Shown here piece after piece: positions 43,094-52,586 of a DNA stretch of 64,000 nt. Position 1 is the first letter of the stretch, and each line of letters begins with the position of its first letter. A program made the translations under genes and the position numbers. Below the pieces are notes generated by a model. The model saw nothing but the letters and a program-made list of their open reading frames with translations, was not told the origin of the DNA and did no database searches. The stretch is from Streptomyces sp. LUP47B (GTDB lineage Bacteria; Actinomycetota; Actinomycetes; Streptomycetales; Streptomycetaceae), in the NCBI RefSeq assembly GCF_001746295.1, contig NZ_MJAH01000010.1, positions 170,284 to 234,283 on the forward strand, read 5' to 3'.

Positions 43094-43813
43094 TCAATCG
43101 GCCCGCCCTCCCCACACCCGCCTCTTCGGCACCGGCTTCGCGTACCCGCCCGCCCGACTGGTGTTCAGGCCCAGCCCCACCAGCGACTCCGCGAGCTTCA
43201 CCGCCGCCCCCACCCCGTCGACGACGGGAAGCCCCAGCTTCTCCCCCACCGTCCGCTGCAGCCCGGTCATGCCCGCGCACCCCAGCACCAGGACCTCGGC
43301 GCCCGCATCCCGCACCCGCTCGGCGGCCGCCAGGAACGCGGCCTCCGTGCGGTCGGCGTCGCCCAGGTCGAGAACCCCCAGTCCGGTCCCGACGACGGCG
43401 GCGCAATTGCGCCCCACCCCCGCCAGTTCCAGGCTGTCCTCGATCTGGCCGCACGACCGCTCCAGCGTGGTCACCACGCCGTAGCGCCGGCCGAGCAGAC
43501 AGGCCAGATGGGCGGCGGCCTCGGTGATGTCGACGACCGGTACGTCCACCAACTCCCGGACGCCCTCCCGGCCGTGCTCGCCGAAACCGGCCATGACGAC
43601 GGCGTCGTAGGGAGGACCCTCGTAGGTGCGCAGCAGGTCGATGACGGCCGCCGCGGAGAGATAGCTGTCGAGCCAGCCCTCCGCGGACTCGGGTCCCCAC
43701 CGCGGGGTGAGCCCGAGCACGGCGGTGCCCGGGCCTGCGGCGGCCCGGGCACCTCGTACGATCTCCTCGGTCATCTCCTGCGTGGTGTTGCAGTTGGTGA
43801 CGACGATCCGCAC
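43094..43813 (-). CDS. Asp/Glu/hydantoin racemase
   Basis: A 239-residue cofactor-independent racemase. The two catalytic cysteines are in TNCNTTQEM (position 8 region) and VLGCAGMTGLQ; MAGFGEHGREGVREL is the hydantoin-racemase pattern. It would interconvert D- and L- 5-substituted hydantoins or act on allantoin-like rings. The GTG follows GGAGG by ten bases, five bases after the permease stop, so the two genes form an operon controlled by the divergent GntR protein. Confidence 0.9.
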   Translation of the reverse strand: MRIVVTNCNTTQEMTEEIVRGARAAAGPGTAVLGLTPRWGPESAEGWLDSYLSAAAVIDLLRTYEGPPYDAVVMAGFGEHGREGVRELVDVPVVDITEAAAHLACLLGRRYGVVTTLERSCGQIEDSLELAGVGRNCAAVVGTGLGVLDLGDADRTEAAFLAAAERVRDAGAEVLVLGCAGMTGLQRTVGEKLGLPVVDGVGAAVKLAESLVGLGLNTSRAGGYAKPVPKRRVWGGRAD

Positions 43814-43818
43814 GTCTC

Positions 43819-45282
43819 TCAGACCTCCACAGCCTCAGCGGGAGCCGCCCGCTCACTCCGGCACAGCAGCGCGTACAGGCCGGCCGCGAGGGCCGTACCG
43901 ATGAACCACGAGTACGGGGCCACGTCGCTGAACGTCTTCACCAGGGCGAGGACGCCCGCGACCGCGGCCGCCGGCAGGAACGCCCACAGGGCCTTGGGGT
44001 TGACCCCCTTGCGGTAGTAGTAGCGGGAGCCGGGCTCGGCCTTGAACAGCTCGTCGACGTCCACGCGGCCCTTCTTGACCCAGTAGTAGTCGAGCATGAT
44101 CACGCCGAACAGCGGGCCGAGGAAGGCGCCGAGGCCGCCGAGGAAGTAGTTGACGACCGTGGGGTTGGAGAAGAGGTTCCACGGGGTCACGAGCAGCGCG
44201 GCGACCGTGCTGATCATGCCGCCGACTCTGAAGGTGATCTTCTGCGGCCAGACGTTGGCGAGGTCGTACGCCGGTGAGACGAAGTTGGCGACGATGTTGA
44301 CGCCCATGGTGGCGATGGCGAAGGTGAGCGCGCCCAGGACCATCACCCAGGTGTTGCCGACCTTGGCGACGAGCTCCGCCGGGTCGGTGATGGCCTGGCC
44401 CCAGACCTCCAGCGAGCCCGCGGTGACGATCACGGAGACGACCACGAAGGCCGTGGAGTTGATGGGCAGGCCCCAGAAGTTGCCGCGGCGGACGGTCTTG
44501 TAGTCCGGTGCGAAGCGGGAGAAGTCGCAGAAGTTGAGCATCAGCGTGCCGTACGTGGCGAGGATCAGGCCGATCGCGCCGAACCACTGCCGCCACTGCT
44601 CACCGAAGGAGACCGGGTGCGGGGTGGTGGTGAGCGAGATGCTCCAGCCGGCCTTGGCCAGCACCCAGATCGCCAGCGCGATCATGACCAGCCAGATCGC
44701 TGGTCCGCAGAAGTCCTGGAACTTCCTGACCGACTCCATGCCCTGGCTGATGATCAGCGCCTGGATCAGCCACAGGGAGAGGAAGGAGACCCAGCCGAGC
44801 GCGTCGAGGCCGAGGAAGGAGCTGTGCGTCCAGGACTCCAGGCCCGGCCAGGCGGCCAGCAGCATCACGTTGACGGCGACGGAGGCCAGATAGGTCTGGA
44901 TGCCGTACCACATGATGGCGATCACGGCCCGGATGAGGGCGGGGATGTTGGCGCCCCACACACCGAAGCTGATGCGGCTGACGACGGGGAACGGCACGCC
45001 GTGGCGCTGGCCGATCTTTCCCATCCAGTTCATGCCGACGTAGATCAGCACGAAGCCGACGAGCAGGGACGTGAAGACCTGCCACACGTTCATGCCGAGA
45101 ACGAGCAGACCGGCCGCGAAGGTGTAGTTGCCGAGGTTGTGGACGTCGGACATCCACATGGCGAAGAGGTCGAAGACCTTCCAGTTGCGCTTGCCTGCCG
45201 GGGCCAGGTCTTCGTTGGTGAGCCGGGGATCGGGGACGAACGCTGGTGCGCCGGTGACTTCGGCACGGTCGGCGAGGGACAC
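43819..45282 (-). CDS. NCS1 family nucleobase/hydantoin:cation symporter
   Basis: A 487-residue transporter with 12 helices. Family features include NEDLAPAGKRNWKVFDLFAMWMSDVHNLGNY (core: WMSDVHNLGNYTFAAGLL), PVVSRISFGVWGANIPALIRA and NFCDFSRFAPDYKTVRRGNF. NCS1 members import hydantoins, allantoin, uracil or cytosine. The GTG at 45282 follows GGAGG by four bases; a longer ORF start inside the operator is rejected. The gene order with a hydantoin racemase suggests hydantoin or allantoin salvage. Confidence 0.93.
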   Translation of the reverse strand: MSLADRAEVTGAPAFVPDPRLTNEDLAPAGKRNWKVFDLFAMWMSDVHNLGNYTFAAGLLVLGMNVWQVFTSLLVGFVLIYVGMNWMGKIGQRHGVPFPVVSRISFGVWGANIPALIRAVIAIMWYGIQTYLASVAVNVMLLAAWPGLESWTHSSFLGLDALGWVSFLSLWLIQALIISQGMESVRKFQDFCGPAIWLVMIALAIWVLAKAGWSISLTTTPHPVSFGEQWRQWFGAIGLILATYGTLMLNFCDFSRFAPDYKTVRRGNFWGLPINSTAFVVVSVIVTAGSLEVWGQAITDPAELVAKVGNTWVMVLGALTFAIATMGVNIVANFVSPAYDLANVWPQKITFRVGGMISTVAALLVTPWNLFSNPTVVNYFLGGLGAFLGPLFGVIMLDYYWVKKGRVDVDELFKAEPGSRYYYRKGVNPKALWAFLPAAAVAGVLALVKTFSDVAPYSWFIGTALAAGLYALLCRSERAAPAEAVEV

Positions 45283-45332
45283 AGGGCCTCCAGGGACGGG
45301 GACAGGAGGAGGGCGGCCGCCTGGCATCCAGT

Positions 45333-45346
45333 TTTGGTATACCAAA
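45333..45346. promoter_or_regulatory. GntR (FCD) operator between the permease and regulator genes
   Basis: Perfect 14-base palindrome TTTGGTATACCAAA centred between the two divergent genes, with near-symmetric flanks. TGGTATACCA is a well known recognition core of FadR-subfamily GntR regulators. It lies 51 bases before the NCS1 start and about 90 bases before the gntR start. Confidence 0.85.
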
Positions 45347-45438
45347 CTGGGGACATGGTCCCGCCGTCAAGAGTTCCGACCGATGTCGCGTCCGTTAACG
45401 CTTCGTAAAACAGCTCCGGAGTCGGAGAAGATGGCTTC

Positions 45439-46107
45439 ATGAGCTCCACGACGAACATCGAGCCCCTCGGCGCCGTCCGCGAACGCGTCCTGGCCACCCT
45501 GCGGCAGGAGATCATCGCGGGCGGGCTGCGGCCGGGCGACCGGCTGGTCGAGCGGGAGCTCGCGGAGCGCTTCGGGGTTTCCCGGGTGCCGGTCCGCGAG
45601 GCGATCCGGGCGCTGGTCGCCGAGGGCTTCGTCCACTTCGAGACGCCCCGCCGGACGGTGGTACGGCGACTGACCCCGAACGACGTCAAGGAACTCTTCG
45701 AGCTGCGCGAGGCACTGGAGGTGTACGCCGCCGGCCTCGCCGCGGCGCGCGCGACCCCTCAGGACCTCGCCGAGGTCGAGCGGCTCCTCGCCCTCGCGGC
45801 GACCGCGACCGAGGCGGGCGACGCGGAGGCGATCACGGACGTCAACAGCCGTCTGCACGACAGCATCGTGGCCATGGCCCGCAACAGCCTGCTGGTCAAC
45901 GCTCTGGAACCGGTTGCCGGGCGGCTGCGCTGGATGACGCGGCGGAACGAGGAGTGGCCCCAACTCCTCGTCGAGCACCGGGAGTTGTACGAGGCGATCG
46001 CGTCCGGCGACCCGGACCGGGCCCGCGCGCACGCCCTCGCGCATGTGCGGACCAACTACGAGTCGACGGTACGGCAGCTGTTCGGGGACACGGCCGAGAT
46101 GATCTAA
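45439..46107 (+). CDS. GntR family regulator, FCD (FadR) subfamily
   Basis: 222 residues. The winged helix is LRPGDRLVERELAERFGVSR then VPVREAIRALVAEGFV; the C-terminal FCD domain has ELFELREALEVYAAGLAA, the metal-ligand type SRLHDSIVAMARN and LLVEHRELYEAIASGD. It most likely represses the divergent permease-racemase operon through the palindrome at 45333-45346 and is relieved by a hydantoin- or purine-derived ligand. Its end overlaps the convergent peptidase gene by four bases. Confidence 0.93.
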   Translation: MSSTTNIEPLGAVRERVLATLRQEIIAGGLRPGDRLVERELAERFGVSRVPVREAIRALVAEGFVHFETPRRTVVRRLTPNDVKELFELREALEVYAAGLAAARATPQDLAEVERLLALAATATEAGDAEAITDVNSRLHDSIVAMARNSLLVNALEPVAGRLRWMTRRNEEWPQLLVEHRELYEAIASGDPDRARAHALAHVRTNYESTVRQLFGDTAEMI

Positions 46108-47072
46108 CGGGTCCGGTCGCGCGCGTACTTGTCCGTCGCCGCCACCATCACGTCCACACCGCGCTCCCCCGCGAAGTGCGCGCCGTCGTCGATCACCGTC
46201 AACTCGCTGCCGGGCCAGGCGTGATGGAGCCGCCAGACGGTGCCGAGGAGGTTGCCGAAGTCGAGGCTGCCCTGGACAAGGGTGCCGGGGATGCCTTTGA
46301 GGAGGGGCGCGTCGCGCAGGACGACGCCCTCGTCGTTGCCCTCGCCCAGGAAGTGGTCGTTGCCCCAGTAGTGGGTGACGGTACGCGCGAAGCCCTGCCG
46401 GAACTCCGGGTCCTCGTAGCGCGGCACCGACCGTGGCGGCGCTGACTCGATCGCGGTCTCCCAGTCGGTCCACGCCCGCGCCGCCCGCTCGCGCACCTCC
46501 GGATCGGGCGACTCCAGCAACCGGTTGTACGCGGCGGGGATGTTCCCGGTCCGCTCCTCGGCCGGCAACTCGCCGACGAACCGTTCGAACGCCGCCGGGA
46601 AGATCTTCCCGACTCCCCTGGTAAGCAGGGCGACTTCGGGATTCGCGCCGGTCGCGATCCCGGTCAGCACCAGCTCCGTCACGGCCTCAGGATGCGTCTG
46701 CGCGTACCGCAGCCCGAGCATCGAGCCGAAGGAAATGCCCCACACCAGCCACCGCTCGATCCCGAGATGCCGTCGCAGCACCTCCAGGTCCGCGATGAGA
46801 TGCGGGGTCGTGTTGACGCTCATGTCGGTGTCGTACGCGCTCGCGTGCGGCGTCGACCGCCCGGCGCCGCGCTGATCGAAGAGCACGATCCGGTACGCGG
46901 CCGGGTCGAACAGCCGACGCGCCCACGGCGTGCAGCCCGACCCCGGCCCACCGTGCAGCACCACCGCCGGCTTGCCGTCCGGATTCCCGCAGGTCTCCCA
47001 GTACACGTGGTTGCCGTCGCCGACGTCGAGCATGCCGTGGTCGTACGGTTCGATCTCCGGGTAGAGGGGCAT
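46104..47072 (-). CDS. Prolyl iminopeptidase-like alpha/beta hydrolase (S33)
   Basis: A 322-residue alpha/beta hydrolase. The oxyanion motif VVLHGGPGSGCTPW and the DQRGAGRSTPHA block identify the S33 proline iminopeptidase family. The nucleophile elbow reads WGISFGSML instead of the usual GGSWGS, the acid is in QGSLDFGN and the His in DDGAHFAG, so it may be a divergent paralog with altered specificity. TAGGGT ends six bases before the ATG (leaderless). Confidence 0.87.
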   Translation of the reverse strand: MPLYPEIEPYDHGMLDVGDGNHVYWETCGNPDGKPAVVLHGGPGSGCTPWARRLFDPAAYRIVLFDQRGAGRSTPHASAYDTDMSVNTTPHLIADLEVLRRHLGIERWLVWGISFGSMLGLRYAQTHPEAVTELVLTGIATGANPEVALLTRGVGKIFPAAFERFVGELPAEERTGNIPAAYNRLLESPDPEVRERAARAWTDWETAIESAPPRSVPRYEDPEFRQGFARTVTHYWGNDHFLGEGNDEGVVLRDAPLLKGIPGTLVQGSLDFGNLLGTVWRLHHAWPGSELTVIDDGAHFAGERGVDVMVAATDKYARDRTR

Positions 47073-47081
47073 CCGGCGACC

Positions 47082-47813
47082 CTAACCGTCGTACGGCGCC
47101 CTCGTCGCCTCGTTTTCGCCGCTACGACCACGCACTCCCGCCGCTTCCGCGGCCGTGCCCAGCACGTCCCGCAGCATGGCGGGCGTGAGCTTGCCGGTGA
47201 AGGTGTTGCGCTGGCTGACGTGGAAACAGCCGAAGAGTTCGAGGCCGTCGAGGGGGACGCGCGCCCCGTGTCCGAAGACGGGCCGCGGCCGGGGCACGCT
47301 CCAGCCCGCCTCCGTGAACGCGGGCAGTGCGGCCTGCCAGCCGAAGGCACCCAGCACGACCACACTCCGCAGCGTGGGCCGCAGCAGGTTCAGCTCCTGG
47401 ACCAGCCAGGGCCGACAGGTGTCGCGCTCCCCGGGGGTGGGCTTGTTGGCGGGCGGGGCACAGTGCACGGGTGAGGTGATCCGCACGCCGTACAGCTCCA
47501 GGCCGTCGTCCGCGGTCACGGCGGTCGGCTGCGAGGCGAGCCCGACGTCGTACAGCGCCTGGTACAGCACGTCCCCGGAACGGTCACCGGTGAACATCCG
47601 CCCGGTACGGTTCCCGCCGTGCGCGGCCGGCGCGAGCCCGACGATCAGCATCCGCGCGTCCGCCGGCCCGAAGCCGGGCACCGGCCGTCCCCAGTACGTC
47701 CAGTCGGCGAACGCGGCCCGTTTGGTCCGGGCCACCTCCTCCCGCCAGTCGACCAGCCGCGGGCAGGCGCGACAGCCGGCGATCCGGCGGTCGAGTTCGG
47801 CGAGGGCGTTCAC
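47082..47813 (-). CDS. Uracil-DNA glycosylase, family 5 (UdgB)
   Basis: A 243-residue iron-sulfur base-excision repair enzyme. Motif A, IVGLAPAAHGGNRTGRMFTGD, and motif B, FHVSQRNTFTGKL, are those of family 5 enzymes (no Asp/Glu in motif A), which act on U, hypoxanthine and ethenocytosine. The 4Fe-4S cysteines are in AGCRACPRL, PVHCAPPANKPTPGERDTCR. TACCGT ends six bases before the GTG (leaderless). No damage promoter motif was seen. Confidence 0.92.
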   Translation of the reverse strand: MNALAELDRRIAGCRACPRLVDWREEVARTKRAAFADWTYWGRPVPGFGPADARMLIVGLAPAAHGGNRTGRMFTGDRSGDVLYQALYDVGLASQPTAVTADDGLELYGVRITSPVHCAPPANKPTPGERDTCRPWLVQELNLLRPTLRSVVVLGAFGWQAALPAFTEAGWSVPRPRPVFGHGARVPLDGLELFGCFHVSQRNTFTGKLTPAMLRDVLGTAAEAAGVRGRSGENEATRAPYDG

Positions 47814-47926
47814 GGTCCCACGGTACGGGCACGTCCGAGCCGTGAGGACGGGGGTGGGCCACCACTCCGGGCACCCCCCGGAAAACCCACCTGGCGCACA
47901 CGGCCCGGGGTACTAAGGTCGGAGCC

Positions 47927-48664
<738 letters not shown>

Positions 48665-48704
48665 GGCGAGGACGCTGCTCCGGGGTCGGCGGAGAAGCAA
48701 CCGT

Positions 48705-48768
48705 CGGCCACCACCGTGAGGCCGGTCCCCTCCCGAAGGGCAGGGCACCGGCCTCACGGTGGTGGCCG
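48705..48768. terminator. Very stable bidirectional terminator hairpin
   Basis: Perfect 22-bp inverted repeat: left arm 48705-48726 beginning CGGCCACCACCGTGAGG, right arm 48747-48768, with a 20-base loop. It lies between the S4 gene and the convergent DoxX gene and is the strongest such structure noted in the window. Confidence 0.92.
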
Positions 48769-48782
48769 TGGGGCGGCTCTCC

Positions 48783-49250
48783 TCACGCCCGTCGCCGCAC
48801 CAGGCGCAGCAGGTCCGCGTTGTGCCGACGCCGGGCCCAGGCGATCAGGGCGAGCGGCACGATCAGGATGAGCGGAGTGGCCGCGTTCTCCCCGTCGAAG
48901 TAGGTGAGCTGGACGACGAACGCGCCGACCATCAGCCCGCTCAGCGCCACCGCCGCCACCGACTGCAGCACCGGGATCAACAGGGCGATCCCACCGGCCA
49001 GTTCGAGCACGCCGATGATGTACATCCCCGCGCTGCCCCAGCCCATCTTGTCGAAGCCCTCGACGGCCGAGGGGTGCGCGATCAGCTTGGGGAGGGCGCT
49101 CGCGATGACGTAGAAGAGGGCGAGCACGACCTGCAGGGTGCGCAGGGCGATCCGGGCCCGGCGGCCGCGTGCCGTCGAGGACTCGGCGATGACAGGGGAG
49201 ACGGCGGAGGAAGCGGCGGTACGGGTGACGGGGACGGTGGTCTCGGACAT
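48783..49250 (-). CDS. DoxX family membrane protein
   Basis: 155 residues with four membrane helices. It has LRTLQVVLALFYVIASALPK, FDKMGWGSAGMYIIGVLELA and FVVQLTYFDGENAATPL, typical of DoxX/DoxD-like quinone-associated proteins. A polar N-terminus of 30 residues precedes the first helix. The ATG follows GGAG. Function unknown in most members. Confidence 0.92.
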   Translation of the reverse strand: MSETTVPVTRTAASSAVSPVIAESSTARGRRARIALRTLQVVLALFYVIASALPKLIAHPSAVEGFDKMGWGSAGMYIIGVLELAGGIALLIPVLQSVAAVALSGLMVGAFVVQLTYFDGENAATPLILIVPLALIAWARRRHNADLLRLVRRRA

Positions 49251-49342
49251 CGGGGTCTCCTGCGGGAAGCGGTCTGTGTTGCTGTCAGAGAGATAGACCC
49301 GCGCCCGAACCCGAACTCATCGCCGCTCCACGACCTTTTCCC

Positions 49343-50059
49343 TCAGGCCGCCACCGCCCGCACCCATGTCCGGTCCTCCGTCAGATACCGGTCCACCTTC
49401 AGCCCCGCCTCCGCCAGCGCCTCCTCGAACTGCTCCTTCGTCAGCGGGCGGGCCTGGAACGTCTGGGTCCAGGTCGCGTCCGGGAACTCGTACTCCGCGT
49501 GCACCGAGTTCACGCCCTCTGCCACCGGCTCCGAGGAGACGATCCGCACGGTGTAACCACTGGGGTCGATGCTCCCCCAGCCTTCGGCCGGGGGGACCCC
49601 CATTTCGCTACGCTCGCGCGGCAGATCGGAGTGGTAGTCCTCGCCCTCGCGCTGGATCAGCACACTGCCGCCCTGCGCCACGTGCCGGGCGCAGGTACGC
49701 AGCATCCCGCGTCGCACCTCCAGGTCGCCGTGGTGCACGAGGAACGACGCGAGCATCACCACGTCGAACGTCTCGCCCAGGTCGAGGTCCTCGATGGTGC
49801 CGCATATCGTCCGTGCCCCGCGCACGCGCTCCAGCATGTCGGGGGACTCGTCCACCGCCGTGATCGCGAAACCCCGCTCCAGCAGCGGATGGGTCATGCG
49901 CCCCACACCGCAGCCCAGCTCCAGGATGTGCGCTCCCGCGGGCACCGCCCCGGCGATGATGTCCGGCTCCGGCCCGATCCGCAGCCGCGAGTAGAGCTCG
50001 ACCGCGCACCCGTCCGGGGTGATCGCCCCGGGTCCCGTCCCCTGATGTCCAGCTCGCAT
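49343..50059 (-). CDS. Class I SAM-dependent methyltransferase
   Basis: About 238 residues. Motif I is ILELGCGVGRMTHPLLERG, motif II ITAVDESPDML, then FDVVMLASFLVHHGDLEVRRG and VAQGGSVLIQREG. The start is uncertain: ATG at 50059 has GGAG six bases upstream, and ATG at 50071 is the alternative. No substrate is evident. Confidence 0.88.
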   Translation of the reverse strand: MRAGHQGTGPGAITPDGCAVELYSRLRIGPEPDIIAGAVPAGAHILELGCGVGRMTHPLLERGFAITAVDESPDMLERVRGARTICGTIEDLDLGETFDVVMLASFLVHHGDLEVRRGMLRTCARHVAQGGSVLIQREGEDYHSDLPRERSEMGVPPAEGWGSIDPSGYTVRIVSSEPVAEGVNSVHAEYEFPDATWTQTFQARPLTKEQFEEALAEAGLKVDRYLTEDRTWVRAVAA

Positions 50060-50215
50060 CCTCAGCTCCATACCCGTCCAACGGCCCGTGTCCGCACGGC
50101 CGTTCCCGACTCGCACAGATTCACCCGTCCGAGTTACAGAGGGAACCACCGCGACCTGAAGGGCCCGCGCTGCAGAAAACCGAGCAGCAGAGGACCGAGC
50201 GGCAAAGGATCTGGA

Positions 50216-51115
50216 CTACAGGGGAAACCAGCCGTGCCCGATGTACCAGTGCCCGCCGGCCCGCAGATGATCACCGACGGCCCGCTCCAGCGCCGTCCGC
50301 CGCGGCAGGCTCTCCACCGACAGCTCCGGATCCCCGAACACGAACTGCACCGGTTCGGCGTCCTCCGGCTCCCGGTCCTCGGGGGCCAGCCGGAAGCGCT
50401 CCTGGAACCGGACGATGTTGGAGTCCGCGGGCAGATACCCCTTCAACTGCGGGTCGAGCAGCCAGGAGTTGCACAGCGCGGCACCGTACGGCTCCTCCGC
50501 GAAGTGCCGGGCGAAGAACTCGGCGGCCAGGGCGAGCGAGCGATCGCAGGCCTCCGGTGACAGCGGGCCGAGGAAGTCGGGGATGTGCAGGCTCAGACAG
50601 GGCGTGCCGGGGGCGATGTCGAGTCCGGCGGCCGCGAGCGTCCGGCTGTTCCACGGCCCGTACCGCGTCCGCTCGAACTGGAGTCGCCCCAGCTGGTACA
50701 GCTCGCCCCGGGAGTGCCGGGTCAGCCAGCGCGGTGACGCCACGCCCGTCCTGCCGTACCGCCTGCGGTGCACGGCCATGTTCCGGCCGAGGTCGGCGAG
50801 GGTGCGCCGGGACACCTCGGCCGGGATGCCGCGTGAGCGGTGGTACGCGCGCGTGTGGGGCAGCGCGGCCACGAGCACGTAGACGGGGAAGCAGCGCTGG
50901 AGGGCGCCGGCCGGCCAGTCGAGCTCGGGCAGGACGACCGGGTCGTCGGCCCTGCCCATGTCCCGGACGAGTTCGTCGACGGAGTGTTCCAGGAACCGCC
51001 GCAGCTCCGGATCGTCCATGACCCGTCGGCCCATCCGTACGAGTTCGCCCACGTCCTCGTGCGGCACAGCGAGTTCCACCAGCACCTCGGCCAGTTCGTC
51101 GGCGTCCGGAAGCAC
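50216..51115 (-). CDS. Acyltransferase-domain protein (NAT_N / GNAT_C type)
   Basis: A 299-residue protein with N-terminal helical domain (EDVGELVRMGRRVMDDPELRR) and a C-terminal GNAT-like half including CLSLHIPDFLGPLSPEACDR, CNSWLLDPQLKGYLPADSNIV and QFVFGDPELSVESLPRRTAL. It is the actinobacterial NAT_N plus GNAT_C family. The acyl group and acceptor are unknown. The GTG follows GAGGGGG by seven bases. Confidence 0.85.
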   Translation of the reverse strand: MLPDADELAEVLVELAVPHEDVGELVRMGRRVMDDPELRRFLEHSVDELVRDMGRADDPVVLPELDWPAGALQRCFPVYVLVAALPHTRAYHRSRGIPAEVSRRTLADLGRNMAVHRRRYGRTGVASPRWLTRHSRGELYQLGRLQFERTRYGPWNSRTLAAAGLDIAPGTPCLSLHIPDFLGPLSPEACDRSLALAAEFFARHFAEEPYGAALCNSWLLDPQLKGYLPADSNIVRFQERFRLAPEDREPEDAEPVQFVFGDPELSVESLPRRTALERAVGDHLRAGGHWYIGHGWFPL

Positions 51116-51191
51116 GCGGTGACCCCCTCTTTCGCCCTTTGGTCAACGTCCGATCCGAAGAGTACGTTGCAGGAAAGGAGTGGTGATCCCG

Positions 51192-51458
51192 ATGCGTACG
51201 GGCAGTGAGCCGACGACCGCGCGCAGTGCACTGCGGATGCGGTTCTGGCTGAGTGTGTGGGGACTGATCTGGGCGGTCTTCGGTACGGTCGCGTTCGCGC
51301 TGGCGGGCCGGCCCGGGTGGGCGATCGCCTGCGGAGTGCTGTGGCTGGTGATCACCGCGGACACGGCGATGATCCTCCGGCACATCCGGCAGGGCCCGCA
51401 CTACCAGCCGGGCCCCGACATCCCGCCGTACCGCCCGCCGGAGAGCCGGCCCAGGTAG
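51192..51458 (+). CDS. DUF6343 small membrane protein
   Basis: 88 residues with two membrane helices, LSVWGLIWAVFGTVAFALAG and AIACGVLWLVITADTAMIL, followed by a short Pro-rich tail ending PPYRPPESRPR. The ATG at 51192 is preferred (AAAGGAG 11 bases upstream); a GTG at 51183 is too close to that site. Function unknown. Confidence 0.85.
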   Translation: MRTGSEPTTARSALRMRFWLSVWGLIWAVFGTVAFALAGRPGWAIACGVLWLVITADTAMILRHIRQGPHYQPGPDIPPYRPPESRPR

Positions 51459-51468
51459 CGGGCCACGC

Positions 51469-51849
51469 TCAGCTGTCGAACCGTGCCGCCTTCAGGAACT
51501 CCGGCTTCGGGTCCAGCGCGGCCGCCAGCCGGAAGTGACGCCTGGCCTGGTCGGGCCGGCCCTGTCGCTCATAGGTGCGGGCGAGTGCGAAGTGGGCGAA
51601 GGCGTTGTCCGGCTCGCGCTCCAGGACGATGGTGAACTCCAGCTCGGCGGGCCGCAGTTGCGCGGCGGCGAAGAAGGCCCGCGCGCGCAGCAGCCGGGCC
51701 GCGGTGTTCTCCGGGTGGGCGGCGATGACGGAGTCGAGCAGCTTCACCGCGCCCCGCGGGTCCCGCGCGGAGAGCAACTGCTCCGCTGCGCGGAAGTCGA
51801 TGACATGGGTCTCCGGAGTACGTCCGGTCGATCCGCTGGTCTCGGGCAC
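51469..51849 (-). CDS. TPR repeat protein
   Basis: 126 residues. Three tetratricopeptide units are seen: AAEQLLSARDPRGAVKLLDSV, AARLLRARAFFAAAQLRPAE and AFAHFALARTYERQGRPDQA, with the last followed by RRHFRLAAALDPKPEFLKAA. A scaffold for protein interaction, partner unknown. The GTG is preceded by GGAAGGA. It converges with the small DUF6343 gene. Confidence 0.92.
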   Translation of the reverse strand: MPETSGSTGRTPETHVIDFRAAEQLLSARDPRGAVKLLDSVIAAHPENTAARLLRARAFFAAAQLRPAELEFTIVLEREPDNAFAHFALARTYERQGRPDQARRHFRLAAALDPKPEFLKAARFDS

Positions 51850-51899
51850 GGCAAAGTCCTTCCCTCACTGGGAGGGTTCAACGCCCGGACAGGGGGGCG

Positions 51900-52517
51900 C
51901 TATTCCTGGGACGTCCGGGAGGCGCCTGCCCGGCGTACGAGATCGCCCCATACCTCCTGTACGCGTCGCCGCAGGTCTTCCAGGGGTACGTCGTTGTCGA
52001 TCACGACGTCCGCGATCTCCAGTCGCTTCTCGCGCGTCGCCTGGGCGGCCATCCGCGCGCGGGCGTCCTGCTCGGTCATGCCGCGCAGCCTGACGAGCCG
52101 GTCTAGCTGGGTCTCGGGGCTCGCGTCGACGACGACCACGAGGTCGTAGAGCGGCGCGAGGGCGTTCTCCGCGAGGAGCGGGACGTCGTGGACGACGACG
52201 GCGTCCTCGGCCGCGGCGGATTCGAGCTCCCGGGAGCGGGCGCCCACCAGCGGATGCACGATCGAGTTCAGTACGGCCAGCCGGTCCGGGTCGGAGAAGA
52301 CGATGGAGCCCAGCTTGGGGCGGTCGAGGGTTCCGTCCTCGGCGAGTACGTCCTCGCCGAAGGCCCGCACGACCGCGGCGAGGCCGGGCGTGCCCGGCGC
52401 GACGACCTCGCGCGCGATGCGGTCCGCGTCGATCAGGACGGCGCCGTGCTCCACGAGGAGCCTCGACACCTCACTCTTGCCGGCGCCGATACCGCCGGTC
52501 AGGCCCACCTTCAGCAT
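51900..52517 (-). CDS. coaE: Dephospho-CoA kinase
   Basis: A 205-residue enzyme for the last step of CoA synthesis: ATP-dependent phosphorylation of dephospho-CoA. The P-loop is GLTGGIGAGKSEVSRLL (G8-S15) and the substrate region is LIDADRIAREVVAPGTPGL; later DVPLLAENALAPLYDLVVVVDA is typical. TAGGCT ends seven bases before the ATG (leaderless). It is a single gene in the conserved coaE-rpsA neighbourhood. Confidence 0.97.
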   Translation of the reverse strand: MLKVGLTGGIGAGKSEVSRLLVEHGAVLIDADRIAREVVAPGTPGLAAVVRAFGEDVLAEDGTLDRPKLGSIVFSDPDRLAVLNSIVHPLVGARSRELESAAAEDAVVVHDVPLLAENALAPLYDLVVVVDASPETQLDRLVRLRGMTEQDARARMAAQATREKRLEIADVVIDNDVPLEDLRRRVQEVWGDLVRRAGASRTSQE

Positions 52518-52586
52518 GACCGGAAGCCTAGACGCTCCGCTCGGGGGCGGTGCGGGTGGTACGGAAGGAGACCTGGGGCGCGTGCC

